Assembly (NCBI RefSeq): GCF_051857475.1 | Contig: NZ_JBPZGZ010000007.1 | Location: forward strand, 124,001-188,000 | Direction: 5' to 3' | DNA: 64,000 nucleotides | Source: Pelomonas sp051857475 | Lineage (GTDB): Bacteria > Pseudomonadota > Gammaproteobacteria > Burkholderiales > Burkholderiaceae_C | In this document: piece after piece, positions 57,526 to 64,000 of the stretch | Position numbering within the stretch: position 1 is the stretch's first letter | How the letters are laid out: each line of letters begins with the position of its first letter | Notes under the pieces: generated by a model | Told to the model about the DNA's origin: nothing | What the model saw: only the letters and a program-made list of their open reading frames with translations | Database searches by the model: none | Position numbers and translations under genes: made by a program

Positions 57526-59133
57526 ATGCCGGTCCTGAACACCCAGCTCAACCCCCGCTCGGCCGACTTCAAGGCCAACGCCGACGCGATGCGCGGGCTG
57601 ATCACCGACCTCAACACCAAGCTCGAGAAGATCGCCCAGGGCGGCGGCGATGCCGCACGCGCCAAGCACACCGCCCGCGGCAAGCTGCTGCCGCGCGACC
57701 GCGTCGAGATGCTGCTGGACCCGGGCACGCCCTTCCTGGAGCTGGCGCCGCTGGCCGGGCTGAACATGTACGAGAACGCGGCCCCGGGCGGCGGCGTCGT
57801 GGCCGGCATCGGCCGCGTGTCGGGCGTGGATTGCATGATCGTCTGCAACGACGCCACGGTGAAAGGCGGTACCTACTACCCCATCACCGTCAAGAAGCAT
57901 CTGCGCGCCCAGGAGATTGCCCAGCAGAACCGCCTGCCCTGCATCTATCTGGTGGACAGCGGCGGCGCCAACCTGCCCAACCAGGACGAGGTCTTCCCGG
58001 ACCGCGACCATTTCGGCCGCATCTTCTTCAACCAGGCCAATCTGTCGGCCGAGGGCATCCCGCAGATCGCCGTCGTCATGGGCTCCTGTACCGCCGGCGG
58101 CGCCTATGTGCCGGCCATGAGCGACGAGACCATCATCGTCAAGAACCAGGGCACCATCTTCCTGGGCGGCCCGCCGCTGGTGAAGGCCGCGACCGGCGAG
58201 GTCGTCACGGCCGAGGACCTCGGCGGCGGCGACGTGCACACCCGCCTGTCGGGCGTGGCCGACCACCTCGCCAACAACGACACCCATGCCCTGGCCATCG
58301 CCCGCAACTCGGTGGCGCGCCTGAACTGGAGCAAGGCCAACCCGCTGGCGATGCAGGAGCCCCGCGCGCCCTTGTTCGACGCCAGCGAGCTGCACGGTGT
58401 CATCCCCACCGACACGCGCAAGCCCTTCGACATCCGCGAGATCATTGCCCGCATCGTCGACGGCTCGGAGTTCGACGAGTTCAAGGCCCGCTACGGCGCC
58501 ACCCTGGTCTGCGGCTTCGCCCATATCGAGGGCATGCCGGTCGGCATCGTCGCCAACAACGGCATCCTGTTCGCCGAGAGCGCCAACAAGGGCGCCCACT
58601 TCATCGAGCTGTGCTGCCAGCGCAAGATCCCGCTCGTGTTCCTGCAGAACATCACCGGCTTCATGGTGGGCCGCAAGTACGAGAACGACGGCATCGCCCG
58701 CGCCGGCGCCAAGATGGTGACGGCCGTGGCCTGTGCCCAGGTGCCCAAGTTCACCGTCATCATCGGCGGCTCCTTCGGCGCCGGCAACTACGGCATGTGC
58801 GGCCGCGCCTACTCGCCGCGCTTCCTGTGGATGTGGCCGAACGCACGCATCTCGGTGATGGGCGGCGAACAGGCCGCCAGCGTGCTGTCCACCATCCGCC
58901 GCGACGGCATCGAGGCCAAGGGCGGCGCCTGGTCGGCCGACGAGGAAGAGGCCTTCAAGGCCCCCATCCGCCAGCAGTACGAGGACCAGGGCCATCCCTA
59001 TTACGCGTCGGCCCGCCTCTGGGACGACGGCGTCATCGACCCGGCCGACACGCGCCGCGTGCTGGCCCTGGGCCTGTCGGCCTCGCTGAACGCGCCGATT
59101 CCCGAGACCAAGTTCGGCGTGTTCCGGATGTGA
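57526..59133 (+). CDS. liuB: Methylcrotonyl-CoA carboxylase carboxyltransferase (beta) subunit
   Basis: This 535-residue subunit transfers the carboxyl group from biotin to 3-methylcrotonyl-CoA in leucine degradation. The crotonase-like carboxyltransferase motifs are LVDSGGANLPNQDEVFPDRDHFGRIFFNQA, MGSCTAGGAYVPAMSDE and GGSFGAGNYGMCGRAYSPRFLWMWPNARISVMGGEQAA, all typical of MCC beta as opposed to propionyl-CoA carboxylase. The biotin-carrying alpha subunit (liuD) is not in the visible part of the operon. CGGAG precedes the ATG. Downstream genes follow with very short gaps, and the operon includes liuC. A divergent TetR gene probably regulates it. Confidence 0.96.
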   Translation: MPVLNTQLNPRSADFKANADAMRGLITDLNTKLEKIAQGGGDAARAKHTARGKLLPRDRVEMLLDPGTPFLELAPLAGLNMYENAAPGGGVVAGIGRVSGVDCMIVCNDATVKGGTYYPITVKKHLRAQEIAQQNRLPCIYLVDSGGANLPNQDEVFPDRDHFGRIFFNQANLSAEGIPQIAVVMGSCTAGGAYVPAMSDETIIVKNQGTIFLGGPPLVKAATGEVVTAEDLGGGDVHTRLSGVADHLANNDTHALAIARNSVARLNWSKANPLAMQEPRAPLFDASELHGVIPTDTRKPFDIREIIARIVDGSEFDEFKARYGATLVCGFAHIEGMPVGIVANNGILFAESANKGAHFIELCCQRKIPLVFLQNITGFMVGRKYENDGIARAGAKMVTAVACAQVPKFTVIIGGSFGAGNYGMCGRAYSPRFLWMWPNARISVMGGEQAASVLSTIRRDGIEAKGGAWSADEEEAFKAPIRQQYEDQGHPYYASARLWDDGVIDPADTRRVLALGLSASLNAPIPETKFGVFRM

Positions 59134-59138
59134 CGGTC

Positions 59139-59996
59139 ATGCGCCTCGCCTGGCTGCTGGCCGCAGCCCTGTCCTTCAACGTTCACGCCAAGCTGGTCGA
59201 GCAGCAGTTCGATCTGCCCGTGCGCGTCACCAATGCCTGGGGCAAGGCCGTCGAACATCCCATGCGCGTGACGCTGTTCTTCGACGACGCCACGCCGGCG
59301 CCGCGGCCCCTGCTGCTGCTCAACCATGGCCGCGCCGTCGATGCGGCGGGGCGTGCGGCCCTGGGCCGCGCACGATCTGCCGACGCCTCGCGCTGGCTGG
59401 CCGAACGCGGCTTTCTCGTCGCCCTGCCCACGCGCATCGGCTATGGCGTCACCGGCGGCGAGGACGTGGAGGACTCGGGCAATTGCAACAACCGCCTCTA
59501 TCCCGCCGCCTACCGTGCCGCGGCCGACGAAAGCCTGCAACTGCTCGACAACCTGCGCCAACGCGACGATGTCGCGAAGGACCGCATCGTGGTCATGGGC
59601 CAGTCCTTTGGCGGCGCCACGGCCGTCACCCTGGCCTCGCTGAACCCGCCCGGTGTCGTCGCCGCCATCAATTTCGCCGGCGGCGGTGGCGGCAACCCCA
59701 AGGAACATCCCGAACAGCCCTGCTCGGCCCCGGCGCTCAAGCGCCTGTTCGCCAGCTACGGCCAGACGGCGCGCATGCCCATGCTCTGGGTCTATGCCGA
59801 GAACGATCGCTACTTCGGACCGGCCTTGCCACGCGACTGGGTACAGGCCTTTCGCGATGCCGGCGGCGTCGCCGAATTCAAGCAGTTCCCGCCGCATGGC
59901 GAGGACGGTCACCTGCTGTTCGCTCGCTTCCCGCAGGCCTGGCAGCCGGTCGTCGCCGACTTCCTGCGCCGCCAGGGCTTCACGATCACGGACTGA
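59139..59996 (+). CDS. Secreted alpha/beta hydrolase (dienelactone-hydrolase-like)
   Basis: This 285-residue hydrolase has a signal peptide (1-20, ending VHA). LLLLNHGRAVDAAGR is the strand-turn before the oxyanion hole. VMGQSFGGATAVTL carries the nucleophile Ser. LWVYAENDRYFGP gives the Asp, and FPPHGEDGHLLF the His. Cys pairs (SGNCNN, QPCSAP) suggest disulfides in the periplasm. The substrate is unknown. The ATG at 59139 starts five bases after the carboxylase stop, indicating the same transcript. Presence of a secreted hydrolase in a leucine-catabolic operon is not explained by the pathway itself. Confidence 0.87.
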   Translation: MRLAWLLAAALSFNVHAKLVEQQFDLPVRVTNAWGKAVEHPMRVTLFFDDATPAPRPLLLLNHGRAVDAAGRAALGRARSADASRWLAERGFLVALPTRIGYGVTGGEDVEDSGNCNNRLYPAAYRAAADESLQLLDNLRQRDDVAKDRIVVMGQSFGGATAVTLASLNPPGVVAAINFAGGGGGNPKEHPEQPCSAPALKRLFASYGQTARMPMLWVYAENDRYFGPALPRDWVQAFRDAGGVAEFKQFPPHGEDGHLLFARFPQAWQPVVADFLRRQGFTITD

Positions 59997-59998
59997 CC

Positions 59999-60532
59999 AT
60001 GCCCGACTTCGCCATCCGCCCCCTCTCCAGCGACGACTGCCTGCAGGCCCTGACCGCGCTGCTGCACACCTCCTACGCCTCGCTGGCCGAGCAGGGCTGG
60101 AACTTCACCGCCGTCGACCAGAGCGTGGACGTGACGCGCGAGCGCCTGGCCGGCGCCCAGGGTTTCGTCGCCGAAATGGGTGGGCGCTTTGTGGGCACCG
60201 TCGCCGTGCGCGGCCCCAAGCACGCGGGCGAGGCCTATATCGCCGACCCGCCCCCGCCGCTGTACACGACGCCCGGCACGGCCATCCTGTCGCAGTTCGC
60301 CGTCCACCCCGACTGCCGTGGCCTGGGCCTGGGCGAGCAGCTGATGGACATCGCCGAGAACTGGGCGCGCGAGCAGGGCTTCCACCAGCTCGCCCTGGAC
60401 ACGGCCGAGCCTGCCGCCGCCCTGCGCGCCCGCTACCTGCGCCGCGGCTACACCGAGGTCGGCGGCGTGCAATGGCAGGGCAAGACCTATGCGTCGGTGC
60501 TGATGTGCAAACCCCTCACCGCCGGCGTCTGA
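59999..60532 (+). CDS. GNAT family N-acetyltransferase
   Basis: This 177-residue acetyltransferase uses acetyl-CoA to acetylate an unknown amine. The GNAT core includes AILSQFAVHPDCRGLGLGEQLMD, with the acetyl-CoA pyrophosphate loop RGLGLG, and FVAEMGGRFVGTVAVRG as beta strands 2-3. It starts three bases after the hydrolase stop and ends one base into the next hydrolase gene, so it belongs to the same operon. No closer subfamily can be assigned. Confidence 0.93.
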   Translation: MPDFAIRPLSSDDCLQALTALLHTSYASLAEQGWNFTAVDQSVDVTRERLAGAQGFVAEMGGRFVGTVAVRGPKHAGEAYIADPPPPLYTTPGTAILSQFAVHPDCRGLGLGEQLMDIAENWAREQGFHQLALDTAEPAAALRARYLRRGYTEVGGVQWQGKTYASVLMCKPLTAGV

Positions 60533-61383
60533 TGCGCCACACGACTGCCCTGCTGCTGGCGGCTTGCCTGGCCTTCGCCGGCCTTGCCCAGGCCATGGAG
60601 GTCGCCACCCTGCCGGCCACGCTGCGCCGGCCGGCCCTGACCCTGCACTGGGCGCCGCTGGACGATGACAGGCCCCATCCTGCCGTCGTGGCCCTGCACG
60701 GCTGCGGCGGCCTGTACAAGCGCGACGGCCACACGCTGGAAGCCCGCTATCCCAACTACGTCGAACGCCTGCATGCCCTGGGCTATCACGTGCTGCTGCC
60801 CGACAGCTTCGGCTCGCGCGGCCTGGCCTCGGTCTGCACCCAGCGCTATGGCACGCGCAGCGTCGACATCGCCGACCGCCGCGCCGATGTGCTGGAGTCG
60901 CTGGCCTGGCTGCGCGCTCAGCCGCGCGTGGATGCCGGCCACATCGCGCTGATGGGTTGGAGCAATGGCGCGACGACGGCGCTGAGCACCATGAATGCGC
61001 ACCAGCAGCCGCCGGCCCCGCCCCTGGCTGCCGTCGTGCTTTTCTATCCCGGCTGCGGCCGCGAACAGGCCGCGGACCCGGCGGCCAAAGCCGTGCTGAT
61101 GCAGCTCGGTGGCGCGGATGACTGGACACCGCCCGAGCCCTGCGAACGCCTGGCGCGCCGCTGGCAGGCCGCCGGCCATGACGTGGTGCTGGACGTCTAT
61201 GCCGGCGCGTATCACGGCTTCGATTCGGATTCGGCCGTGCGCTTTCGCAGCGACGTCCCCAATGGCCGCAATGCCGCCGGCGTCCATCTCGGCGGCAACT
61301 CCGAGGCCTACGGCGCCTCCCGGGCCCGGCTGGCCGAGTTCCTGACCCGCCATCTGGGCGCGGCCGGACAATCCCATCCCTGA
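60532..61383 (+). CDS. Secreted dienelactone hydrolase family protein
   Basis: This 283-residue hydrolase has a signal peptide (1-21, ending AQA). VVALHGCGGLY is the oxyanion region. LMGWSNGATTAL contains the nucleophile Ser in a GWSNG elbow. LGGADDWTPPEPC offers the acid residue, and YAGAYHGFDS the His of the triad. It resembles the upstream hydrolase at 59139 in fold but not closely in sequence. Its start overlaps the GNAT stop by one base (TGATG), indicating coupled translation. Confidence 0.9.
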   Translation: MRHTTALLLAACLAFAGLAQAMEVATLPATLRRPALTLHWAPLDDDRPHPAVVALHGCGGLYKRDGHTLEARYPNYVERLHALGYHVLLPDSFGSRGLASVCTQRYGTRSVDIADRRADVLESLAWLRAQPRVDAGHIALMGWSNGATTALSTMNAHQQPPAPPLAAVVLFYPGCGREQAADPAAKAVLMQLGGADDWTPPEPCERLARRWQAAGHDVVLDVYAGAYHGFDSDSAVRFRSDVPNGRNAAGVHLGGNSEAYGASRARLAEFLTRHLGAAGQSHP

Positions 61384-61395
61384 CCCCGCATCGCC

Positions 61396-62181
61396 ATGAG
61401 CACCTGCCTGACCATCACCACCCAGGGCCATGTCGCCCGCGTCACGCTGAACCGCCCCGAGGTCCGCAACGCCTTCAACGAGGTGCTGATCGCCGAGCTG
61501 ACGGCCGCCTTCACCGAGCTGGGCCAGCGCAGCGAGCTGCGCGCCATCGTGCTGGCCGCTGAAGGCAAGGCCTTCTGTGCCGGCGCCGACCTGAACTGGA
61601 TGAAGGCCATGGCCGGCTACAGCTGGGACGAGAACCATGCCGACGCCACCCGGCTGGCCGACATGCTGTGGGCGATCTATTCCTGCCCGGTGCCGGTCGT
61701 GGCGCGCGTCCAGGGTGACGTCTATGCGGGCGGCGTGGGCCTGGTGTCCTGCGCCGACATCGTCGTGTCGGTCGAGGCCGCCGGGTTCTGCCTCAGTGAA
61801 GGCAAGCTCGGCCTGCTGCCCGCCACCATCGGCCCCTATGTCGTCAAGGCCCTGGGCGAGCAGGCGTCGCGGCGCTATTTCGTGACGGCGGAGCGCTTCT
61901 CCGCCGCCGAGGCCAAGCGCCTGGGCCTGGTGCACGAAGTCGTCGCGGCCGAGGCGCTGGACGCCAAGGTCGACGAACTGGTCGCCGCCATCACGGCCAA
62001 CGGCCCGGCCGCCGCACGCGCCTGCAAGCAGCTGGTCAAGGATGTCGCCAGCCGCGAGATCACGCCTCAGCTGCGCGACAACACCGCCCGCCGCATCGCC
62101 GACATCCGCGCCAGCGAAGAAGGCCGCGCCGGCGTGCAGAGCTTCCTTTCCAAGACGCTCGCTCCCTGGACGCAGGCCTGA
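61396..62181 (+). CDS. liuC: Enoyl-CoA hydratase family, likely methylglutaconyl-CoA hydratase
   Basis: This 261-residue crotonase-family enzyme is likely to hydrate 3-methylglutaconyl-CoA to HMG-CoA, the step after MCC in leucine breakdown. Crotonase motifs are RVTLNRPEVRNAFNEVL, LAAEGKAFCAGADLNWMKAMAGYS (oxyanion hole) and GDVYAGGVGLVSCADIVVS. EGKLGLLPATIGPYV carries the usual catalytic Glu region. The KAFCAGADLNWMK form with the following aromatic segment is typical of LiuC. Residence in the same operon as liuB supports the assignment. It ends one base into the next gene. Confidence 0.92.
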   Translation: MSTCLTITTQGHVARVTLNRPEVRNAFNEVLIAELTAAFTELGQRSELRAIVLAAEGKAFCAGADLNWMKAMAGYSWDENHADATRLADMLWAIYSCPVPVVARVQGDVYAGGVGLVSCADIVVSVEAAGFCLSEGKLGLLPATIGPYVVKALGEQASRRYFVTAERFSAAEAKRLGLVHEVVAAEALDAKVDELVAAITANGPAAARACKQLVKDVASREITPQLRDNTARRIADIRASEEGRAGVQSFLSKTLAPWTQA

Positions 62182-62756
62182 TGTCCGCTCAGACCCTCTC
62201 TCAGGCCCAGGCCGACATGCGCACGGCCTACTGGCATGGCGCCTTCGGCGTGCTGGCCTCGGCCTTCGCCTGGAGCATCGCCGCCGGCACCGCCGCGGTG
62301 GCCAAGCCCCAGCAGGCCGTCTGGGTGCTGCTGATCGGCGGCATGTTCATCTTCCCGGTCAGCATGGGGCTGGCCAAGCTGTTCGGCCGCGCCGGCATGC
62401 ACCAGAAGACCAACCCGCTCGGCCGCCTCGCCATGTTCAGCACCTTCGGCCTGCTGGCCGGCTGTGCGCTGGCCCTGGGCGTGGCGACGCAGAAGCTGGA
62501 ATGGTTCTTCCCGACCATGCTGCTGGTCATCGGCGGGCGCTACCTCGTGTTCACCGCCGTCTATGGCCTGCGCATCTACTGGGCCGTCGGTTTCGCCCTG
62601 GCCGCGGCCGGCCTGGTGCTGGGCGGCGTGCTGGCGGCGCCGTCGCCCGAGCTGAAGGCCATGGGCCCCTTCCTTGGCGCCATGACGGGCGCCCTCATCG
62701 AAGCCGTGTTCGGCGCCCTGCTGCTGCGCCAGGGCTACATCCCCAAGGGCCGATGA
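62181..62756 (+). CDS. Multi-pass membrane protein, unknown function
   Basis: This 191-residue integral membrane protein has about six hydrophobic segments (for example VLASAFAWSIAAGTAAV, WVLLIGGMFIFPVSMGL, FSTFGLLAGCALALGV, FFPTMLLVIGGRYLVFTAVY, FALAAAGLVLGGVLAA and LGAMTGALIEAVFGALLL). It resembles a small family of predicted inner-membrane proteins without known activity. It overlaps liuC by one base and the DUF4126 gene by four bases. A role in transport or stress is possible but not shown. Confidence 0.85.
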   Translation: MSAQTLSQAQADMRTAYWHGAFGVLASAFAWSIAAGTAAVAKPQQAVWVLLIGGMFIFPVSMGLAKLFGRAGMHQKTNPLGRLAMFSTFGLLAGCALALGVATQKLEWFFPTMLLVIGGRYLVFTAVYGLRIYWAVGFALAAAGLVLGGVLAAPSPELKAMGPFLGAMTGALIEAVFGALLLRQGYIPKGR

Positions 62757-63364
62757 ATCTCGACGCCCTGCAGCTGCTCGCCCTGGCCGCCGCTCTCGGC
62801 TGGGCCAGCGGGCTGCGCCTGTACCTGACGGTGCTGCTGGTCGGCATCGCCGGGCACTGGGGCTGGATCGCCTTGCCGCCGGGCCTGCAGGTGCTGGCCT
62901 CGCCGCTGGTGATGGGCGCCGCCGCGGTGCTGACCTGCATCGAGTTCCTGGCCGACAAGGTCCCCCTCGTCGACAGCGCCTGGGATGCGCTGCACACGCT
63001 GATCCGCATCCCCGCCGGCGCGGCCCTGGTGGCCGGGCTCGTCAGCGGCTGGGCCGGTGACCATGGCCAGGCCTGGGGTGTCGTCGCGGCCTTGGCTGGC
63101 GGCGGATTGGCCGCAACCGCCCACGCCGCCAAGGCCAGCACACGCGCGGCGGCCAACACCTCGCCCGAGCCCTTTTCCAACATCGGCCTGTCTTTGCTGG
63201 GCGATGTGGCCGTGCCCACCATGTTGTGGCTTGCGGTGGCCCACCCCTTTGTCTTCTTCCCGCTGCTGGCGCTGTCGCTGGCCGTCATGGCCATGCTGAT
63301 CTGGCTGTGCTTCAAATTCCTGCGCGCGCTGGTCCGGCGCGTGCGCGGCCCCTCTCCCGCATGA
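62753..63364 (+). CDS. DUF4126 family membrane protein
   Basis: This 203-residue inner-membrane protein is similar to the DUF4126 family. ALGWASGLRLYLTVLLVGIAGHWGW is the conserved first helix. EFLADKVPLVDSAWDALHTLIRIPAGAAL is the diagnostic loop, and ANTSPEPFSNIGLSLLGDVAVP follows later. About four to five membrane segments are visible, ending in a basic cytoplasmic tail (RRVRGPSP). Function is unknown. ATGA-type overlaps of four bases join it to the genes on both sides. Confidence 0.9.
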   Translation: MNLDALQLLALAAALGWASGLRLYLTVLLVGIAGHWGWIALPPGLQVLASPLVMGAAAVLTCIEFLADKVPLVDSAWDALHTLIRIPAGAALVAGLVSGWAGDHGQAWGVVAALAGGGLAATAHAAKASTRAAANTSPEPFSNIGLSLLGDVAVPTMLWLAVAHPFVFFPLLALSLAVMAMLIWLCFKFLRALVRRVRGPSPA

Positions 63365-64000
63365 CTTCCCTTCAAGACCGCAGCCGCCAGGCCGTCTGGC
63401 ACCCCTGCACGCAGATGGCGCGCCTCGAGGCCGTGCCGCCCCTGCCCATCGCCCGCGGCGAGGGCCCCTGGCTGTTCGACACCGAGCGCCGGCGCTACTT
63501 CGACGCCAACTCGTCCTGGTGGGTCAACCTCTTCGGCCACAGCGACAAGCCACTGCACGACGCCATCAAGGCCCAGCTCGACACCCTGCCCCATGTGATG
63601 CTGGCCGGCTGCACCCACGAGCCCGCCGTGCGCCTGGCCGAGAGGCTGTCGGCACGCACCGGCGGTGCGCTGGGCCATGCCTTCTTCGGCAGCGATGGCG
63701 CCAGCGCCGTCGAGATCGCGCTGAAGCAGAGCTTCCACTCGTGGAAGAACCGCGGCCTGACGACCAAGCGCGAGTTCGTCTGCCTGAAGAACAGCTATCA
63801 CGGCGAGACCCTGGGCGCGCTCAGCGTGACCGACGTGCAGGTCTTCCGCGACGCCTATGACCCGCTGCTGATGCGCGCCCACATCGTCGCGTCGCCCGAC
63901 GGCCGGCTGGCCAACGAGGCCGAGGCGCTGGAGGCCATGCGCACGCTGCTCGCGGAACGGCATGAGCAGATCGCCTGCGTCATCGTCGAGCCGCTGATCC
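63361..64000 (+). CDS. bioA: Adenosylmethionine-8-amino-7-oxononanoate aminotransferase (3' end cut)
   Basis: This is the first 213 residues of a PLP-dependent class III aminotransferase that transfers the amino group of S-adenosylmethionine to KAPA in biotin synthesis. VWHPCTQMARLE is the signature BioA N-terminus. WLFDTERRRYFDANSSWWVNLFGHSDKPL and HAFFGSDGASAVEIALKQSFHSW (PLP phosphate loop) agree, as does SYHGETLGALSVTDV. The PLP-binding Lys lies beyond the window end. It starts four bases inside the DUF4126 gene and is therefore in the leucine-catabolic operon. MCC needs biotin, so this linkage makes metabolic sense. Confidence 0.93.
   Translation, partial: MTSLQDRSRQAVWHPCTQMARLEAVPPLPIARGEGPWLFDTERRRYFDANSSWWVNLFGHSDKPLHDAIKAQLDTLPHVMLAGCTHEPAVRLAERLSARTGGALGHAFFGSDGASAVEIALKQSFHSWKNRGLTTKREFVCLKNSYHGETLGALSVTDVQVFRDAYDPLLMRAHIVASPDGRLANEAEALEAMRTLLAERHEQIACVIVEPLI

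Overview
This 64 kb window is GC-rich, densely coded and shows no tRNA, rRNA, CRISPR array, insertion sequence or prophage. The gene set points to a betaproteobacterium of the order Burkholderiales, most likely near Roseateles, Rubrivivax, Mitsuaria or Leptothrix. Supporting signs are an fba-purC-purE-purK-sua5 neighbourhood, a PEP-CTERM protein, paired IorA/IorB oxidoreductase genes, a leucine-degradation operon and many signalling proteins. The placement is inferred from gene content and was not tested by a search.

Layout. 1-5.1 kb: a truncated receiver protein with an overlapping NarL-type sensor kinase, a small membrane-anchored protein and a PAS-GGDEF-EAL c-di-GMP enzyme. 5.1-15.3 kb: a His-rich secreted protein, a large proline-rich lipoprotein, a DUF1800 lipoprotein with a Tat-exported DUF1501 partner, an M28 peptidase, an EF-G-like GTPase and an NTF2-like protein. 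15.4-19.3 kb: small hypothetical genes, a 437-bp structured non-coding stretch, an HDOD protein behind a structured leader, a PEP-CTERM protein and an ECF sigma factor. 19.3-24.4 kb: an Lrp regulator divergent from 4-hydroxyphenylpyruvate dioxygenase, a lipase-like hydrolase, an FFLEELY-type protein and a long-chain acyl-CoA ligase. 24.4-38.3 kb: a degenerate SGNH lipoprotein, then sua5, purK, purE, purC and fba on the minus strand. A CnoX-like thioredoxin, a Ser/Thr kinase, a repeat-like protein, a receiver protein and a hybrid kinase with an ethylene-receptor-type membrane domain are interspersed among them.

38.4-48.4 kb: an HTH-ATPase-DUF4325 regulator, a secreted protein, pirin and an FMN reductase, a CopZ-like protein, an IorAB-type molybdenum hydroxylase and a very large hybrid kinase. 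48.5-56.7 kb: a TonB-dependent receptor with a clear terminator, and an operon of FecR/LysM protein, CHASE2 hybrid kinase and solute-binding protein. 56.7-64 kb: a TetR regulator divergent from an operon with methylcrotonyl-CoA carboxylase beta subunit, two alpha/beta hydrolases, a GNAT acetyltransferase, methylglutaconyl-CoA hydratase, two membrane proteins and bioA, which runs off the window end.

Two observations stand out. The hybrid kinase at 33624-36737 has an N-terminal three-helix domain in which the ethylene- and copper-binding residues of plant ETR1 are all present at identical spacing. Separately, a 140-nt element occurs twice, at 16950-17090 (+) and 33475-33614 (-). Its two copies differ in stem sequence but keep the pairing, and each lies upstream of a signalling gene, as expected for an undescribed cis-regulatory or small RNA. 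The second copy lies directly between the ethylene-receptor-like kinase and its neighbouring receiver gene.
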